Source of the DNA: Aurantibacter_A sp965215845
Lineage (GTDB): Bacteria > Bacteroidota > Bacteroidia > Flavobacteriales > Flavobacteriaceae
Length of the DNA stretch: 64,000 bases
NCBI GenBank assembly: GCA_965215845.1
Contig: CBDCEL010000004.1
Location: forward strand, 2,790,001-2,854,000
Reading direction: 5' to 3'
Of this stretch, positions 1-8,409 are shown in pieces. Below the pieces are notes generated by a model. The model saw only the letters and a program-made list of their open reading frames with translations, did no database searches and was not told the DNA's origin. A program made the position numbers and the translations under genes. How positions within the stretch are numbered: position 1 is the first letter of the stretch; every line of letters begins with the position of its first letter.

Positions 1-1
1 A

Positions 2-157
2 TCGGTCGGTGTGCAGGATGTACTCTCAAAATCGCAGGGTTCGTCGAATCCGCATAACGTGGTAAAGGCAACCTTTGACGCCCTTTTACAATTGCGAGAT
101 GCAAACACGGTGGCCAAACAGAGAAATGTTTCCTTGGAAAAAGTTTTTAAGGGATAG
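2..157 (+). CDS. rpsE: 30S ribosomal protein S5, C-terminal part (5' end outside window)
   Basis: This is the last 51 codons of the small-subunit protein uS5, read in the frame that ends at the TAG at 155-157. The translated tail contains the family-typical stretch VQDVLSKSQGSSNPHNVVKA followed by FDAL. The start lies upstream of the window. uS5 sits near the decoding centre and contributes to translational accuracy. It is followed by rpmD, rplO and secY, the usual order at the end of the spc operon. The identification rests on this conserved C-terminal sequence together with the context. Confidence 0.93.
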   Translation, partial: SVGVQDVLSKSQGSSNPHNVVKATFDALLQLRDANTVAKQRNVSLEKVFKG

Positions 158-235
158 AAAGAATAGAAAGTTATAAGTATAAAGTTTTCAGTAGTTGAAT
201 TTTGGTTCCCACGACTGTACTAAATACTAAAGAAA

Positions 236-415
236 ATGGCGAAGATTAAAGTAAAGCAGATAAAAAGTAGCATCAAAAGGCCGCAAAATCAAAAGCGGAC
301 TTTAGAGGCACTCGGATTGCGCAGAATAGGGCAAGTTGTCGAACATGACGATACCGCAAGTATTCTGGGTATGATCAATACAGTTAAACATTTGGTTTCC
401 ATGGAGGAAGCTTGA
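236..415 (+). CDS. rpmD: 50S ribosomal protein L30
   Basis: A 59-residue protein starting MAKIKVKQIKSSIKRPQNQK, with the family signature RTLEALGLRRIGQVVEHDD. The length matches bacterial uL30. It begins 78 bp after rpsE and ends 13 bp before rplO, which is the normal spc-operon order rpsE-rpmD-rplO-secY. No Shine-Dalgarno sequence precedes the ATG, as is usual in Bacteroidota. It binds 23S rRNA in the large subunit. Confidence 0.95.
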   Translation: MAKIKVKQIKSSIKRPQNQKRTLEALGLRRIGQVVEHDDTASILGMINTVKHLVSMEEA

Positions 416-428
416 GATATACAAGTCA

Positions 429-881
429 ATGGATTTAAGTAATCTAAAACCAGCGCAAGGATCTGCCAATAAGGCGGGCAAAAGAGTAGGAAGAGGGCAA
501 GGCTCGGGAAAGGGCGGCACTGCGACCAGAGGTCACAAAGGTGCCAAGTCTAGATCTGGTTACTCGAAGAAAATCGGATTTGAAGGTGGGCAAATGCCTT
601 TGCAGCGCCGTGTACCCAAATTCGGCTTTACCAATATCAATCGTAAAGAATACCGTGGAATCAACCTGGATAAGTTACAAGAACTTGTTGACAAGAAGAT
701 TGTGAAAGACACAGTGACCTTGGAGACTTTGGTCGATAATAGGTTGGCCCGCAAAAATGACTTGGTAAAAATATTGGGAAGCGGAGAGCTGAAAGCTTCC
801 TTAAAAGTTTCAGTACATAAATTTACCGCTTCTGCCAAAGCAGCGATTGAAAAAGCAGGCGGCGAGGCCATAAATTTATAA
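429..881 (+). CDS. rplO: 50S ribosomal protein L15
   Basis: A 150-residue uL15, an early-assembling large-subunit protein. The N-terminal half has the long basic, glycine-rich extension of the family (GRGQGSGKGGTATRGHKG, then a Gly-Gln-rich loop GFEGGQMPLQRRVPKFGF). The C-terminal half is the globular domain ending in AAIEKAGGEAINL. The length is typical. It lies 13 bp after rpmD and 13 bp before secY in one transcription unit. The start is the only sensible ATG and no SD motif is visible. Confidence 0.97.
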   Translation: MDLSNLKPAQGSANKAGKRVGRGQGSGKGGTATRGHKGAKSRSGYSKKIGFEGGQMPLQRRVPKFGFTNINRKEYRGINLDKLQELVDKKIVKDTVTLETLVDNRLARKNDLVKILGSGELKASLKVSVHKFTASAKAAIEKAGGEAINL

Positions 882-894
882 GCATACCCATACC

Positions 895-2235
895 ATGAAG
901 AAATTTTTTGAGATCATATCCAATATTTGGAAGATTGAAGAGCTAAGGAACCGGATCATAATCACCTTAGGTCTTCTTTTGGTATACCGTTTTGGCTGCC
1001 AAATTGTACTTCCAGGTATCGACTCAAGTCAGTTGGGTGGTTTGGTCGATGGTACCGATCAAGGTATTTTTGGTCTCTTGAACGCTTTTACAGGTGGTGC
1101 CTTTGCAAATGCTTCGGTATTTGCCTTGGGAATCATGCCCTATATCTCGGCATCCATTGTGGTGCAGTTGATGAGCATCGCCATTCCATATTTGCAGAAA
1201 TTGGATAAAGAAGGTGAGAGCGGCCGCAAGACAAAGAACCAAATCACCAGGTGGTTGACCATTGGTATTTGTATTGTGCAGGCACCCACATATTTGTTCG
1301 GTCTTTCTGCTTTTGGAGTTCCCGATTCGGCCTTCTTGATGGGCCGCGGCTTGGATTTTATGATACCCGCCGTCATTATTTTGGTCACAGGTTGTGTTTT
1401 CGCCATGTGGTTGGGAGAGAAGATCTCGGATAAGGGTATCGGTAATGGAATATCATTATTGATCATGATCGGTATTATCGCCACCATGCCACAATCGTTC
1501 GTTCAAGAAGCGGTGACAAGATGGAACGGTGTTGGTGGACCAATGATGGTTTTGTTCGAAGTGATTCTTTGGTTCCTCGTCATTTTGGCCAGTGTATTAT
1601 TGGTGATGGCGATGCGCCAGATTCCCGTGCAATATGCGAGAAGAACGGCTTCTGGGGGTTATGAAAAAAATGTAATGGGTTCGCGACAGTACATTCCGTT
1701 GAAATTGAATGCATCCGGGGTTATGCCGATTATCTTTGCCCAGGCAATTATGTTTGTGCCGAGCATGGTAGGAGGCTTGTTCAACGATACCACCGTCGGT
1801 CAATGGATGGAAGTACAGTTTGCCGACATTTTTGGCTTGGCGTATAATATTTTGTTCGCCCTATTGATTATCATCTTTACCTTTTTCTATACGGCGATTA
1901 CAGTGCCGACGAATAAAATGGCAGATGATTTGAAACGTAGCGGAGGATTTATTCCAGGTATACGACCGGGAAAGGAAACCGGCGATTATCTAGACAAGAT
2001 AATGTCTATGATTACGTTGCCAGGTTCGATATTTTTGGCCCTGTTGGCGGTATTGCCGGCGGTAGTGGTCAAGTTTTTGGATGTTCAGGCAGGATGGGCA
2101 CTATTTTATGGTGGCACCTCGCTATTGATTATGGTCGGTGTTGCCATCGACACCGTACAACAGGTAAATGCCTATTTGTTGAACAGGCATTACGATGGAT
2201 TGATGAAAACAGGAAAAAACAGAAAAGTAGCATAA
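895..2235 (+). CDS. secY: Protein translocase subunit SecY
   Basis: The 446-residue channel subunit of the SecYEG translocase. It has ten predicted membrane segments. The first is ITLGLLLVYRFGCQIVLPG. The plug-region motif GIFGLLNAFTGGAFANASVF follows, and later come the cytoplasmic-loop motifs QIPVQYARR and FKRSGGFIPGIRPGK-like (here LKRSGGFIPGIRPGK). Length and motif order are normal. The gene sits between rplO (13 bp upstream) and infA (6 bp downstream), the conserved end of the spc operon. It should serve export of the many lipoproteins and secreted proteins encoded in this window. Confidence 0.97.
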   Translation: MKKFFEIISNIWKIEELRNRIIITLGLLLVYRFGCQIVLPGIDSSQLGGLVDGTDQGIFGLLNAFTGGAFANASVFALGIMPYISASIVVQLMSIAIPYLQKLDKEGESGRKTKNQITRWLTIGICIVQAPTYLFGLSAFGVPDSAFLMGRGLDFMIPAVIILVTGCVFAMWLGEKISDKGIGNGISLLIMIGIIATMPQSFVQEAVTRWNGVGGPMMVLFEVILWFLVILASVLLVMAMRQIPVQYARRTASGGYEKNVMGSRQYIPLKLNASGVMPIIFAQAIMFVPSMVGGLFNDTTVGQWMEVQFADIFGLAYNILFALLIIIFTFFYTAITVPTNKMADDLKRSGGFIPGIRPGKETGDYLDKIMSMITLPGSIFLALLAVLPAVVVKFLDVQAGWALFYGGTSLLIMVGVAIDTVQQVNAYLLNRHYDGLMKTGKNRKVA

Positions 2236-2241
2236 ATATTT

Positions 2242-2457
2242 ATGGCTAAACAAGCACCCATAGAACAAGATGGAAGCATTATCGAGGCATTGTCAAATGC
2301 AATGTTTCGTGTCGAATTGGAAAATGGTCATGTCGTTACCGCACATATTTCGGGCAAGATGCGCATGCACTATATCAAATTGCTTCCGGGGGACAAGGTA
2401 AAGCTTGAAATGAGTCCCTACGATTTGACAAAGGCAAGAATTACATACAGATACTAA
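2242..2457 (+). CDS. infA: Translation initiation factor IF-1
   Basis: A 71-residue single OB-fold protein: MAKQAPIEQDGSIIEALSNA, then FRVELENGHVVTAHISGKMR and the family end PYDLTKARITYRY. IF-1 occupies the A site of the 30S subunit during initiation. The gene begins 6 bp after the secY stop and ends 2 bp before rpmJ, so translation of the three is probably coupled. Length and sequence are entirely typical. Confidence 0.97.
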   Translation: MAKQAPIEQDGSIIEALSNAMFRVELENGHVVTAHISGKMRMHYIKLLPGDKVKLEMSPYDLTKARITYRY

Positions 2458-2459
2458 TA

Positions 2460-2576
2460 ATGAAGGTAAGAGCATCCATTAAGAAAAGAAGTGCCGAGTG
2501 CAAGATTGTGCGCAGAAAGGGCAGGTTGTACGTAATCAACAAGAAGAATCCTAGATTCAAACAAAGACAAGGATAA
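2460..2576 (+). CDS. rpmJ: 50S ribosomal protein L36 (zinc-less form)
   Basis: A 38-residue protein: MKVRASIKKRSAECKIVRRK, then GRLYVINKKNPRFKQRQG. It lies 2 bp after infA and 2 bp before rpsM. In the zinc-binding (C+) form of bL36 three cysteines and one histidine bind zinc. Here only one cysteine (C14) remains. The first Cys position is Ser, the third is Asn and the His is Phe, so this is the C-minus form. That form is common in Bacteroidota. Only one L36 gene is seen in the window. Confidence 0.96.
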   Translation: MKVRASIKKRSAECKIVRRKGRLYVINKKNPRFKQRQG

Positions 2577-2578
2577 TT

Positions 2579-2953
2579 ATGGCAAGAATTGCAGGTATTG
2601 ATATACCAAAACAAAAGCGCGGGGTTATTGCATTGACCTATATTTTTGGAATCGGAAAGAGCCGTGCGAAAGAAATATTGGGCACCGCCAAAGTGAGTGA
2701 AGACACAAAGGTATCTGATTGGAACGATGATGAGATCGGTCGTATTCGTGAGGCCGTATCTTCGTACACCATTGAAGGCGAGCTGCGCTCAGAGACCCAA
2801 ATCAATATCAAACGATTGATGGATATCGGGTGTTACCGTGGAGTAAGACACAGATCCGGACTTCCTTTGAGGGGTCAACGCACGAAGAATAATTCCAGAA
2901 CAAGAAAAGGAAAAAGAAAAACAGTGGCCAACAAAAAGAAGGCTACTAAATAA
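2579..2953 (+). CDS. rpsM: 30S ribosomal protein S13
   Basis: A 124-residue uS13 starting MARIAGIDIPKQKRGVIALT. It contains the helix-two-turn-helix region YIFGIGKSRAKEIL, the conserved GCYRGVRHRSGLPLRGQRTK segment and a basic Lys-rich tail. It belongs to the head of the 30S subunit and touches the P-site tRNA. It follows rpmJ by 2 bp and precedes rpsK by 13 bp, the normal alpha-operon order. Confidence 0.97.
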   Translation: MARIAGIDIPKQKRGVIALTYIFGIGKSRAKEILGTAKVSEDTKVSDWNDDEIGRIREAVSSYTIEGELRSETQINIKRLMDIGCYRGVRHRSGLPLRGQRTKNNSRTRKGKRKTVANKKKATK

Positions 2954-2966
2954 TAGGTAAAGTATT

Positions 2967-3359
2967 ATGGCGAAAGCAGGTACAAAATCGACCAAAAAAC
3001 GTAAGGTCATAGTTGACAGTATTGGCGAGGCACACGTTACGGCCTCTTTCAACAATATCATTATTTCTTTGACCAATAAAAAAGGAGATGTCATCTCTTG
3101 GTCATCGGCAGGTAAGATGGGTTTTAGGGGTTCGAAAAAGAATACACCCTATGCGGCCCAAGTAGCAGCCGAAGACTGTGCCAAGGTCGCCCAGGAGGCA
3201 GGGCTCAAAAAAGTCAAGGTCTATGTAAAGGGGCCGGGTAACGGTCGTGAATCGGCAATTCGAACCCTTCACAATTCGGGTATTGAAGTTACGGAGATTA
3301 TCGATGTTACCCCAATGCCACACAACGGATGTAGACCTCCGAAACGAAGAAGAGTATAA
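2967..3359 (+). CDS. rpsK: 30S ribosomal protein S11
   Basis: A 130-residue uS11. It has the core HVTASFNNIIISLTNKKGDV, the SSAGKMGFRGSKKNTPYAAQ segment and the family end DVTPMPHNGCRPPKRRRV. It lines the 30S platform near the E site. Length is typical. It is followed by an unusually long 106-bp gap before rpsD that contains a short palindrome. Confidence 0.97.
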   Translation: MAKAGTKSTKKRKVIVDSIGEAHVTASFNNIIISLTNKKGDVISWSSAGKMGFRGSKKNTPYAAQVAAEDCAKVAQEAGLKKVKVYVKGPGNGRESAIRTLHNSGIEVTEIIDVTPMPHNGCRPPKRRRV

Positions 3360-3430
3360 CTAGAACATTAATAATTCGAAGAGGTGTAGCGCGATTATCG
3401 AAGGATAAGCCTTAATTCATAATCACACCC

Positions 3431-3449
3431 GCCTGCGGAACGGGCAGGC
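3431..3449. repeat. Short GCCTGC/GCAGGC palindrome between rpsK and rpsD
   Basis: A 6-bp perfect inverted repeat (GCCTGC, 7-nt loop, GCAGGC) lies in the rpsK-rpsD gap. There is no U tract, so it is not a classic terminator. Similar elements recur at 13389-13409 (shared core GCGGAACGG plus CAGGCCT) and around 30045-30071. That suggests a small dispersed intergenic element. A role in regulating rpsD cannot be excluded. Confidence 0.5.
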
Positions 3450-3465
3450 CTCAAATAAAAAGAAG

Positions 3466-4071
3466 ATGGCAAGATACACAGGACCAAAAAGTAAGATCGC
3501 CCGTAAGTTCGGAGAAGCGATTTTCGGGGACGACAAATCCTTTGAAAAGAAAAATTACCCTCCGGGGCAGCACGGTAATAACCGTCGCCGTGGGAAAAAG
3601 TCGGAATATGCAATTCAGTTGATGGAGAAGCAAAAGGCCAAGTATACCTATGGTATTCTTGAGCGTCAGTTTCGAAACATATTTGCGAAAGCCAAAAGAA
3701 AAGAAGGCGTAACCGGTGAGGTTTTGCTCCAACTTTGCGAGTCACGATTAGACAACGTGGTCTATCGAATGGGCATGGCCAATTCAAGAAGAGGGGCACG
3801 TCAGCTAGTTTCCCATAGACATATAACCGTGAATGGCGAATTGGTAAATATACCTTCTTACAGTTTAAAGGCTGGCGATATTGTTGGCGTACGCGAAAAG
3901 TCTAAATCCGTTCAATCGATCAAAGACGCACTTTCGGCCAATAGCAGTGTCTACGAATGGATAGCATGGAACGCCGAAAAAATGGAAGGTACCTTTGTTT
4001 CCGTACCTGAACGCATTCAGATTCCTGAGAACATCAAGGAACAACTGATAGTCGAGCTTTACTCTAAATAA
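3466..4071 (+). CDS. rpsD: 30S ribosomal protein S4
   Basis: A 201-residue uS4, a primary 16S rRNA binder. It begins MARYTGPKSKIARKFGEAIF. It contains the rRNA-binding and S4 RNA-binding domain (LDNVVYRMGMANSRRGARQL, then VSHRHITVNGELVNIPSY). It ends in the usual LIVELYSK. Length is as expected. The start is the ATG after the palindrome-containing gap, and rpoA follows 21 bp downstream. In enterobacteria S4 autoregulates the alpha operon. No equivalent leader is evident here. Confidence 0.97.
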   Translation: MARYTGPKSKIARKFGEAIFGDDKSFEKKNYPPGQHGNNRRRGKKSEYAIQLMEKQKAKYTYGILERQFRNIFAKAKRKEGVTGEVLLQLCESRLDNVVYRMGMANSRRGARQLVSHRHITVNGELVNIPSYSLKAGDIVGVREKSKSVQSIKDALSANSSVYEWIAWNAEKMEGTFVSVPERIQIPENIKEQLIVELYSK

Positions 4072-4092
4072 TTAATAAGAACACTGATTCAC

Positions 4093-5085
4093 ATGGCATT
4101 ATTTAATTTTCAGAAACCCGATAAAGTTATAATGATCGATTCTTCAGATTTCGAAGGGAAATTTGAGTTTCGTCCCTTGGAGCCCGGTTATGGCTTAACG
4201 GTCGGGAATGCATTAAGAAGGGTATTGCTTTCATCTTTGGAAGGCCATGCCATCACCTCCGTTAGAATTGACAATATTGAACATGAGTTCTCGGTCATTC
4301 CAGGGGTGGTAGAAGATGTTACCGAGATAATATTGAATTTGAAACAAATTCGTTTCAAGAAACAAATAGATGATTCCGAGGCAGAAACGGTTGCCGTTTC
4401 CATTAGCGGAAAGAATCAGTTGACCGCCGGTGATTTTCAAAAATTCATCTCGGGGTATCAGGTCTTGAACCCTGATCTGGTCGTCTGTAATATGGACTCA
4501 AAAGTCAGTTTGAACCTAGAAGTTGTAATTGATAAGGGTCGCGGTTATGTTCCCGCTGAGGAGAACAAAAAATCTGGCAGTCCACTTGGTACGATTGCCA
4601 TCGATTCCATTTTTACGCCTATAAAGAATGTAAAATACAGTATCGAGAACTTCAGGGTCGAACAAAAGACCGATTACGAAAAATTGGTTTTTGAAATCGT
4701 TACCGATGGTTCGATTCATCCTAAGGATGCGTTGACAGAGGGTGCCAAAGTGTTGATTCACCACTTTATGCTGTTCTCCGATGAGCGAATCACACTTGAA
4801 GCCGATGAAATCGCCCAAACCGAGACCTACGACGAAGAGTCGTTGCACATGAGGCAATTGTTGAAGACGAAGTTGGTCGATATGGACCTTTCGGTTCGAG
4901 CATTGAACTGTTTGAAAGCTGCTGAAGTTGATACGCTTGGCGATTTGGTTTCGTTCAATAAGAACGATTTGATGAAGTTTAGAAACTTTGGTAAGAAGTC
5001 GTTGACCGAGCTTGAAGAATTGGTTATCAACAAGGGTCTTAACTTCGGAATGGACCTTGCGAAATATAAATTGGATAAGGATTAA
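4093..5085 (+). CDS. rpoA: DNA-directed RNA polymerase subunit alpha
   Basis: A 330-residue RNAP alpha subunit. The N-terminal dimerisation and assembly domain (about 1-230) has the signature GYGLTVGNALRRVLLSSLEG. The C-terminal domain (about 255-330) has LSVRALNCLKAAEVDTLGDL and NFGKKSLTELEE, the helix-hairpin-helix surface that contacts UP elements and activators. It lies between rpsD and rplQ, the conserved alpha-operon position. Length and both domains are complete. Confidence 0.98.
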   Translation: MALFNFQKPDKVIMIDSSDFEGKFEFRPLEPGYGLTVGNALRRVLLSSLEGHAITSVRIDNIEHEFSVIPGVVEDVTEIILNLKQIRFKKQIDDSEAETVAVSISGKNQLTAGDFQKFISGYQVLNPDLVVCNMDSKVSLNLEVVIDKGRGYVPAEENKKSGSPLGTIAIDSIFTPIKNVKYSIENFRVEQKTDYEKLVFEIVTDGSIHPKDALTEGAKVLIHHFMLFSDERITLEADEIAQTETYDEESLHMRQLLKTKLVDMDLSVRALNCLKAAEVDTLGDLVSFNKNDLMKFRNFGKKSLTELEELVINKGLNFGMDLAKYKLDKD

Positions 5086-5144
5086 CTGCTATTTCTTACA
5101 GGAAGGGAGAAACCCTCAGTTGGAGAAATACATAGAGATACGTA

Positions 5145-5678
5145 ATGAGACACGGTAAAAAAATAAACCACCTAGGCAGGCAGACCGCACATAGAAAAGC
5201 GATGTTGGCAAATATGGCCTGTTCCTTGATCGAACACAAGCGGATCAATACGACTGTGGCAAAAGCCAAGGCACTTAAGCAATTTATCGAGCCATTGATC
5301 ACCAAATCAAAAGCGGAGAACAATCAATCGGCCGAAAAAGGTACGCATAATCGTCGTATAGTTTTTAAGTATTTGAGAGATAAGCATGCGGTCAGCGAAT
5401 TGTTCAGTGCAGTTTCGGAAAAGGTTGGGGATAGACCCGGGGGCTATACCCGAATTATAAAGTTGGGAAACCGATTGGGAGACAATGCAGATATGGCAAT
5501 GATCGAGTTGGTCGATTTCAATGAGCTCTACAACGCTGGCAAACCCAAAAAGAAATCTACGCGAAGAAGTAGAAGAGGTGGTGGGGCCAAGAAAGAAACA
5601 CCTCCTGTTCCAGTTGAAACCAAAGGCGGATCTGACAAAAACGAAGTTGCAGCAAAAGCCGATGATTCAGAAGAGTAA
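5145..5678 (+). CDS. rplQ: 50S ribosomal protein L17 with long C-terminal tail
   Basis: A 177-residue bL17. The first ~120 residues are the canonical domain: MRHGKKINHLGRQTAHRKAM, then LIEHKRINTTVAKAKALKQF and GGYTRIIKLGNRLGDNADMA. The last ~50 residues are a low-complexity tail, first basic (KKKSTRRSRRGGG) and then acidic (ADDSEE), absent from enterobacterial L17. Such tails are common in Bacteroidota. It is the last gene of the operon. A strong terminator follows at 5704. Confidence 0.96.
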   Translation: MRHGKKINHLGRQTAHRKAMLANMACSLIEHKRINTTVAKAKALKQFIEPLITKSKAENNQSAEKGTHNRRIVFKYLRDKHAVSELFSAVSEKVGDRPGGYTRIIKLGNRLGDNADMAMIELVDFNELYNAGKPKKKSTRRSRRGGGAKKETPPVPVETKGGSDKNEVAAKADDSEE

Positions 5679-5703
5679 GATGTTAATTACTATTGATATT
5701 TGT

Positions 5704-5736
5704 AAAAGGATAAACTTGAAAGTTTATCCTTTTTTT
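5704..5736 (+). terminator. Rho-independent terminator after rplQ
   Basis: An inverted repeat AGGATAAACT ... AGTTTATCCT with a 4-nt TGAA loop, followed directly by a run of seven to eight T. It lies about 26 bp after the rplQ stop and marks the end of the ribosomal protein operon before carA. Confidence 0.92.
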
Positions 5737-5770
5737 ATGTTTATTTGTGAAACCCTGTAAACCCTAATGT

Positions 5771-6895
5771 ATGAAGTACCAAGCTCGAAAAAAAGCATTA
5801 ATATTATTGGCAGATGGCACCATCTTTCACGGAAAGGCTGTAGGCGATCGAGAGGGCACGGCCTTTGGCGAGGTTTGTTTCAATACCGGAATGACCGGCT
5901 ATCAAGAAATATTCACCGACCCGTCCTATTTCGGTCAACTGATGGTAACGACGAATGCCCATATCGGAAATTATGGAACGAACGAAGATGAGGTAGAGTC
6001 AGATGGTGTTAAGATCGCCGGTTTGATCTGTAAAAATTTCAGCTATGAATACTCTCGCCCCAACTCTGATGCAAGTCTCGAGGAATTTCTTGGGAAAAGC
6101 AACTTGTTCAGTATATCAGATGTCGATACAAGGGCTTTGGTAAGTTATATTCGTGATAACGGAGCGATGAATGCGGTTATTTCGACAGAGGTCGATAATA
6201 TTAAGGAACTAAAAAAGAGACTCGCCGAGGTACCCAGTATGGAAGGCTTGGAGCTGGCTTCAAAAGTTTCGACCAAAGAACCCTATTACTTTGGAAACGA
6301 GAATGCAACCTATCGAATTTCTGCACTTGATATTGGGGTCAAAAAGAACATTTTGAGAAACCTCGCCAGACGAGATGCCTACATCAAGGTTTTTCCGTAC
6401 AACACTTCCTTTGATGAAATGAAGGCATGGGAGCCTGATGGGTACTTTATATCAAATGGTCCTGGTGATCCAGAACCTTTGACCGAGGCAATTGCAACGG
6501 CCAAAGAAATCATAGCAAGTGATAACCCGCTTTTTGGTATTTGCTTGGGTCATCAGATTATTGCCTTGGCGAATGGCGTTTCTACCTATAAAATGCATAA
6601 CGGTCATCGAGGTATCAACCATCCCATTATAAATCTGTTGACGGGCAAAGGTGAGATTACTTCCCAAAATCATGGCTTTGCCATAAATCGAGAAGAAACC
6701 GAAGCTAACCCTGACCTAGAGATTACCCATGTACACCTGAACGATCAGACCGTCGCGGGCATTCGCATGAAAGACAAAAATGTATTCTCGGTACAGTATC
6801 ACCCTGAGGCCAGTCCAGGGCCGCATGATGCAGAATATCTTTTTGACCAATTTTTCGAGTTGATCAAAAAGGCGGCCAAAGAGCCGGTTGCATAA
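5771..6895 (+). CDS. carA: Carbamoyl-phosphate synthase small (glutaminase) subunit
   Basis: A 374-residue glutamine amidotransferase subunit of carbamoyl-phosphate synthase. It supplies ammonia for carbamoyl phosphate in arginine and pyrimidine synthesis. The N-terminal domain has GEVCFNTGMTGYQEIFTDPS. The class I GATase domain has the nucleophile motif FGICLGHQI (Cys about residue 258) and the His-Glu pair in QYHPEASPGPHDAEY. Length is typical. The large subunit carB is not in the window. It follows the rplQ terminator by about 35 bp, so it probably has its own promoter. Linkage rplQ-carA-eno is common in flavobacteria. Confidence 0.97.
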   Translation: MKYQARKKALILLADGTIFHGKAVGDREGTAFGEVCFNTGMTGYQEIFTDPSYFGQLMVTTNAHIGNYGTNEDEVESDGVKIAGLICKNFSYEYSRPNSDASLEEFLGKSNLFSISDVDTRALVSYIRDNGAMNAVISTEVDNIKELKKRLAEVPSMEGLELASKVSTKEPYYFGNENATYRISALDIGVKKNILRNLARRDAYIKVFPYNTSFDEMKAWEPDGYFISNGPGDPEPLTEAIATAKEIIASDNPLFGICLGHQIIALANGVSTYKMHNGHRGINHPIINLLTGKGEITSQNHGFAINREETEANPDLEITHVHLNDQTVAGIRMKDKNVFSVQYHPEASPGPHDAEYLFDQFFELIKKAAKEPVA

Positions 6896-6958
6896 TTAAG
6901 AAATTGTTAGCTCGATGAATATGATGTCGCTGTTCCCTTCTTTAAAGGAAGGCTTTTG

Positions 6959-6966
6959 TATATTTG
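6959..6966 (+). promoter_or_regulatory. -7 promoter box upstream of eno
   Basis: A perfect Bacteroidota -7 consensus TAnnTTTG (TATATTTG) lies 31 nt before the eno ATG. No exact TTG -33 element is present at the usual 17-23 bp spacing, so only the -7 half is supported. Confidence 0.6.
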
Positions 6967-6997
6967 CAGCTTCTTAATTCCACCTAAAAAAATAAAA

Positions 6998-8288
6998 ATG
7001 AGTATCATCTTAAGCGTACATGCGAGACAGATTTTAGATTCAAGAGGTAACCCCACCGTTGAGGTTGACGTTGTAACCGAAAATGGAGTAATGGGACGAG
7101 CAGCAGTGCCATCGGGCGCCTCGACAGGAGAGCATGAGGCCGTTGAACTACGTGACGGTGGCGATACTTTCATGGGCAAAGCGGTAATGAAAGCGGTCAA
7201 GAATGTAAATACGGTAATCGCAGAGGAGATATTGGGCATGTTGGTCTTTGATCAAAACTTGATCGACCAAACGATGATCGATCTTGATGGTACCCGAATA
7301 AATCGAAATTGGGGGCAAATGCGATACTGGGAGTTTCCTTGGCGGTCGCCAAAGCTGCGGCCAATGAGTTGGGTCAGTCACTTTACAAATATGTTGGTGG
7401 TGTCAGTGCAAATACATTGCCGGTACCGATGATGAACATCATCAATGGAGGTTCTCATTCAGATGCGCCAATTGCCTTTCAGGAGTTTATGATCATGCCG
7501 GTAAAAGCCAAGAATTTCTCACATGCCATGCAAATGGGTACCGAGATTTTCCACAACCTTAAGAAAGTTTTACATGATCGTGGTTTGAGCACAGCGGTTG
7601 GAGATGAGGGCGGATTTGCCCCGAATCTGGCAGGGGCACCGAAGATGCTCTTGATACTATCGGCAAAGCGGTCGATAAAGCGGGCTATAAGTTGGGAGAT
7701 GATGTGATGATCGCGCTTGATTGTGCCTCGGCGGAGTTCTATAAGGATGGAAAGTACGATTATACCATATTTGAAGGGGATAAGGGAGTTGTCAGGACTT
7801 CAGAGGAGCAGGCACAGTATTTGGCAGAACTTTGTTCAAAGTATCCGATTATTTCAATAGAGGATGGAATGGACGAAAACGATTGGGATGGATGGAAAGC
7901 CTTGACCGACAAAGTTGGGGATAAGGTTCAGTTGGTCGGCGACGATCTTTTCGTAACCAATGTTGAACGGCTTTCGAGAGGGATTGAAAACGGAATCGCA
8001 AATTCGATTCTGATAAAGGTGAATCAAATTGGTACATTGACCGAAACAATCGCGGCGGTCAACATGGCCAAAAATGCCGGTTATACCTCTGTGATGAGCC
8101 ATCGCTCCGGTGAGACGGAAGATAATACAATAGCCGATTTGGCCGTCGCATTGAATACCGGACAGATAAAAACCGGTTCTGCTTCTCGATCAGATCGAAT
8201 GGCCAAGTACAATCAGCTATTGCGCATCGAAGAGGAATTGGGCGCTGTGGCTTATTATCCACAAGAGAAGGCCTTTAAGGTCAAGTAG
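6998..8288 (+). pseudogene. eno: Enolase, disrupted by two single-base deletions (probable sequence error)
   Basis: Enolase interconverts 2-phosphoglycerate and phosphoenolpyruvate. The coding sequence runs through three frames: 6998 to about 7295, about 7295 to 7636, and about 7636 to 8288. At 7293-7295 the run ACCCG should read ACCCCG, and at 7633-7636 GGGG should read GGGGG. Restoring one C and one G gives a 430-residue enolase, the usual family length. All key segments are present across the frames: SGASTGEHEAVELRDG, HSDAPIAFQEFMIMP, GDEGGFAPN, LIKVNQIGTLTE and SHRSGETED. As written, translation from 6998 would stop at 7432, well before the catalytic residues. Enolase is normally single-copy and essential, and both lesions are homopolymer undercalls, so I favour error over true loss. 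A terminator follows. Confidence 0.93.
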
Positions 8289-8309
8289 TCGATTTCCAGA
8301 TATTCTTCA

Positions 8310-8345
8310 AAGCCTTTCTTTTGTACAAATTGAAAGGCTTTTTTT
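8310..8345 (+). terminator. Rho-independent terminator after eno
   Basis: An inverted repeat AAGCCTTTC ... GAAAGGCTT with a T-rich ~12-nt loop, followed by a run of T. It lies 22 bp after the eno stop and separates eno from the glycogen synthase gene. Confidence 0.88.
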
Positions 8346-8409
8346 GGATGGTCTTAAAACTTTGACTACCTTTTTAAAACTTCTTCGAATAAACTAAATC
8401 CTCCATTGT

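Noticed and set aside
1140..1487. Minus-strand frame opposite secY
   Set aside because: It is wholly antisense to a conserved gene with no independent signals. It is a codon-bias shadow.
3395..3799. Long minus-strand frame opposite rpsD
   Set aside because: It lies antisense to the conserved rpsD gene, with His/Arg/Phe-rich composition typical of a shadow frame.
6998..8288. Programmed ribosomal frameshifting in eno
   Set aside because: There is no slippery heptamer with a downstream structure, two separate shifts would be needed, and enolase is not known to use recoding. Homopolymer error or mutation is simpler.
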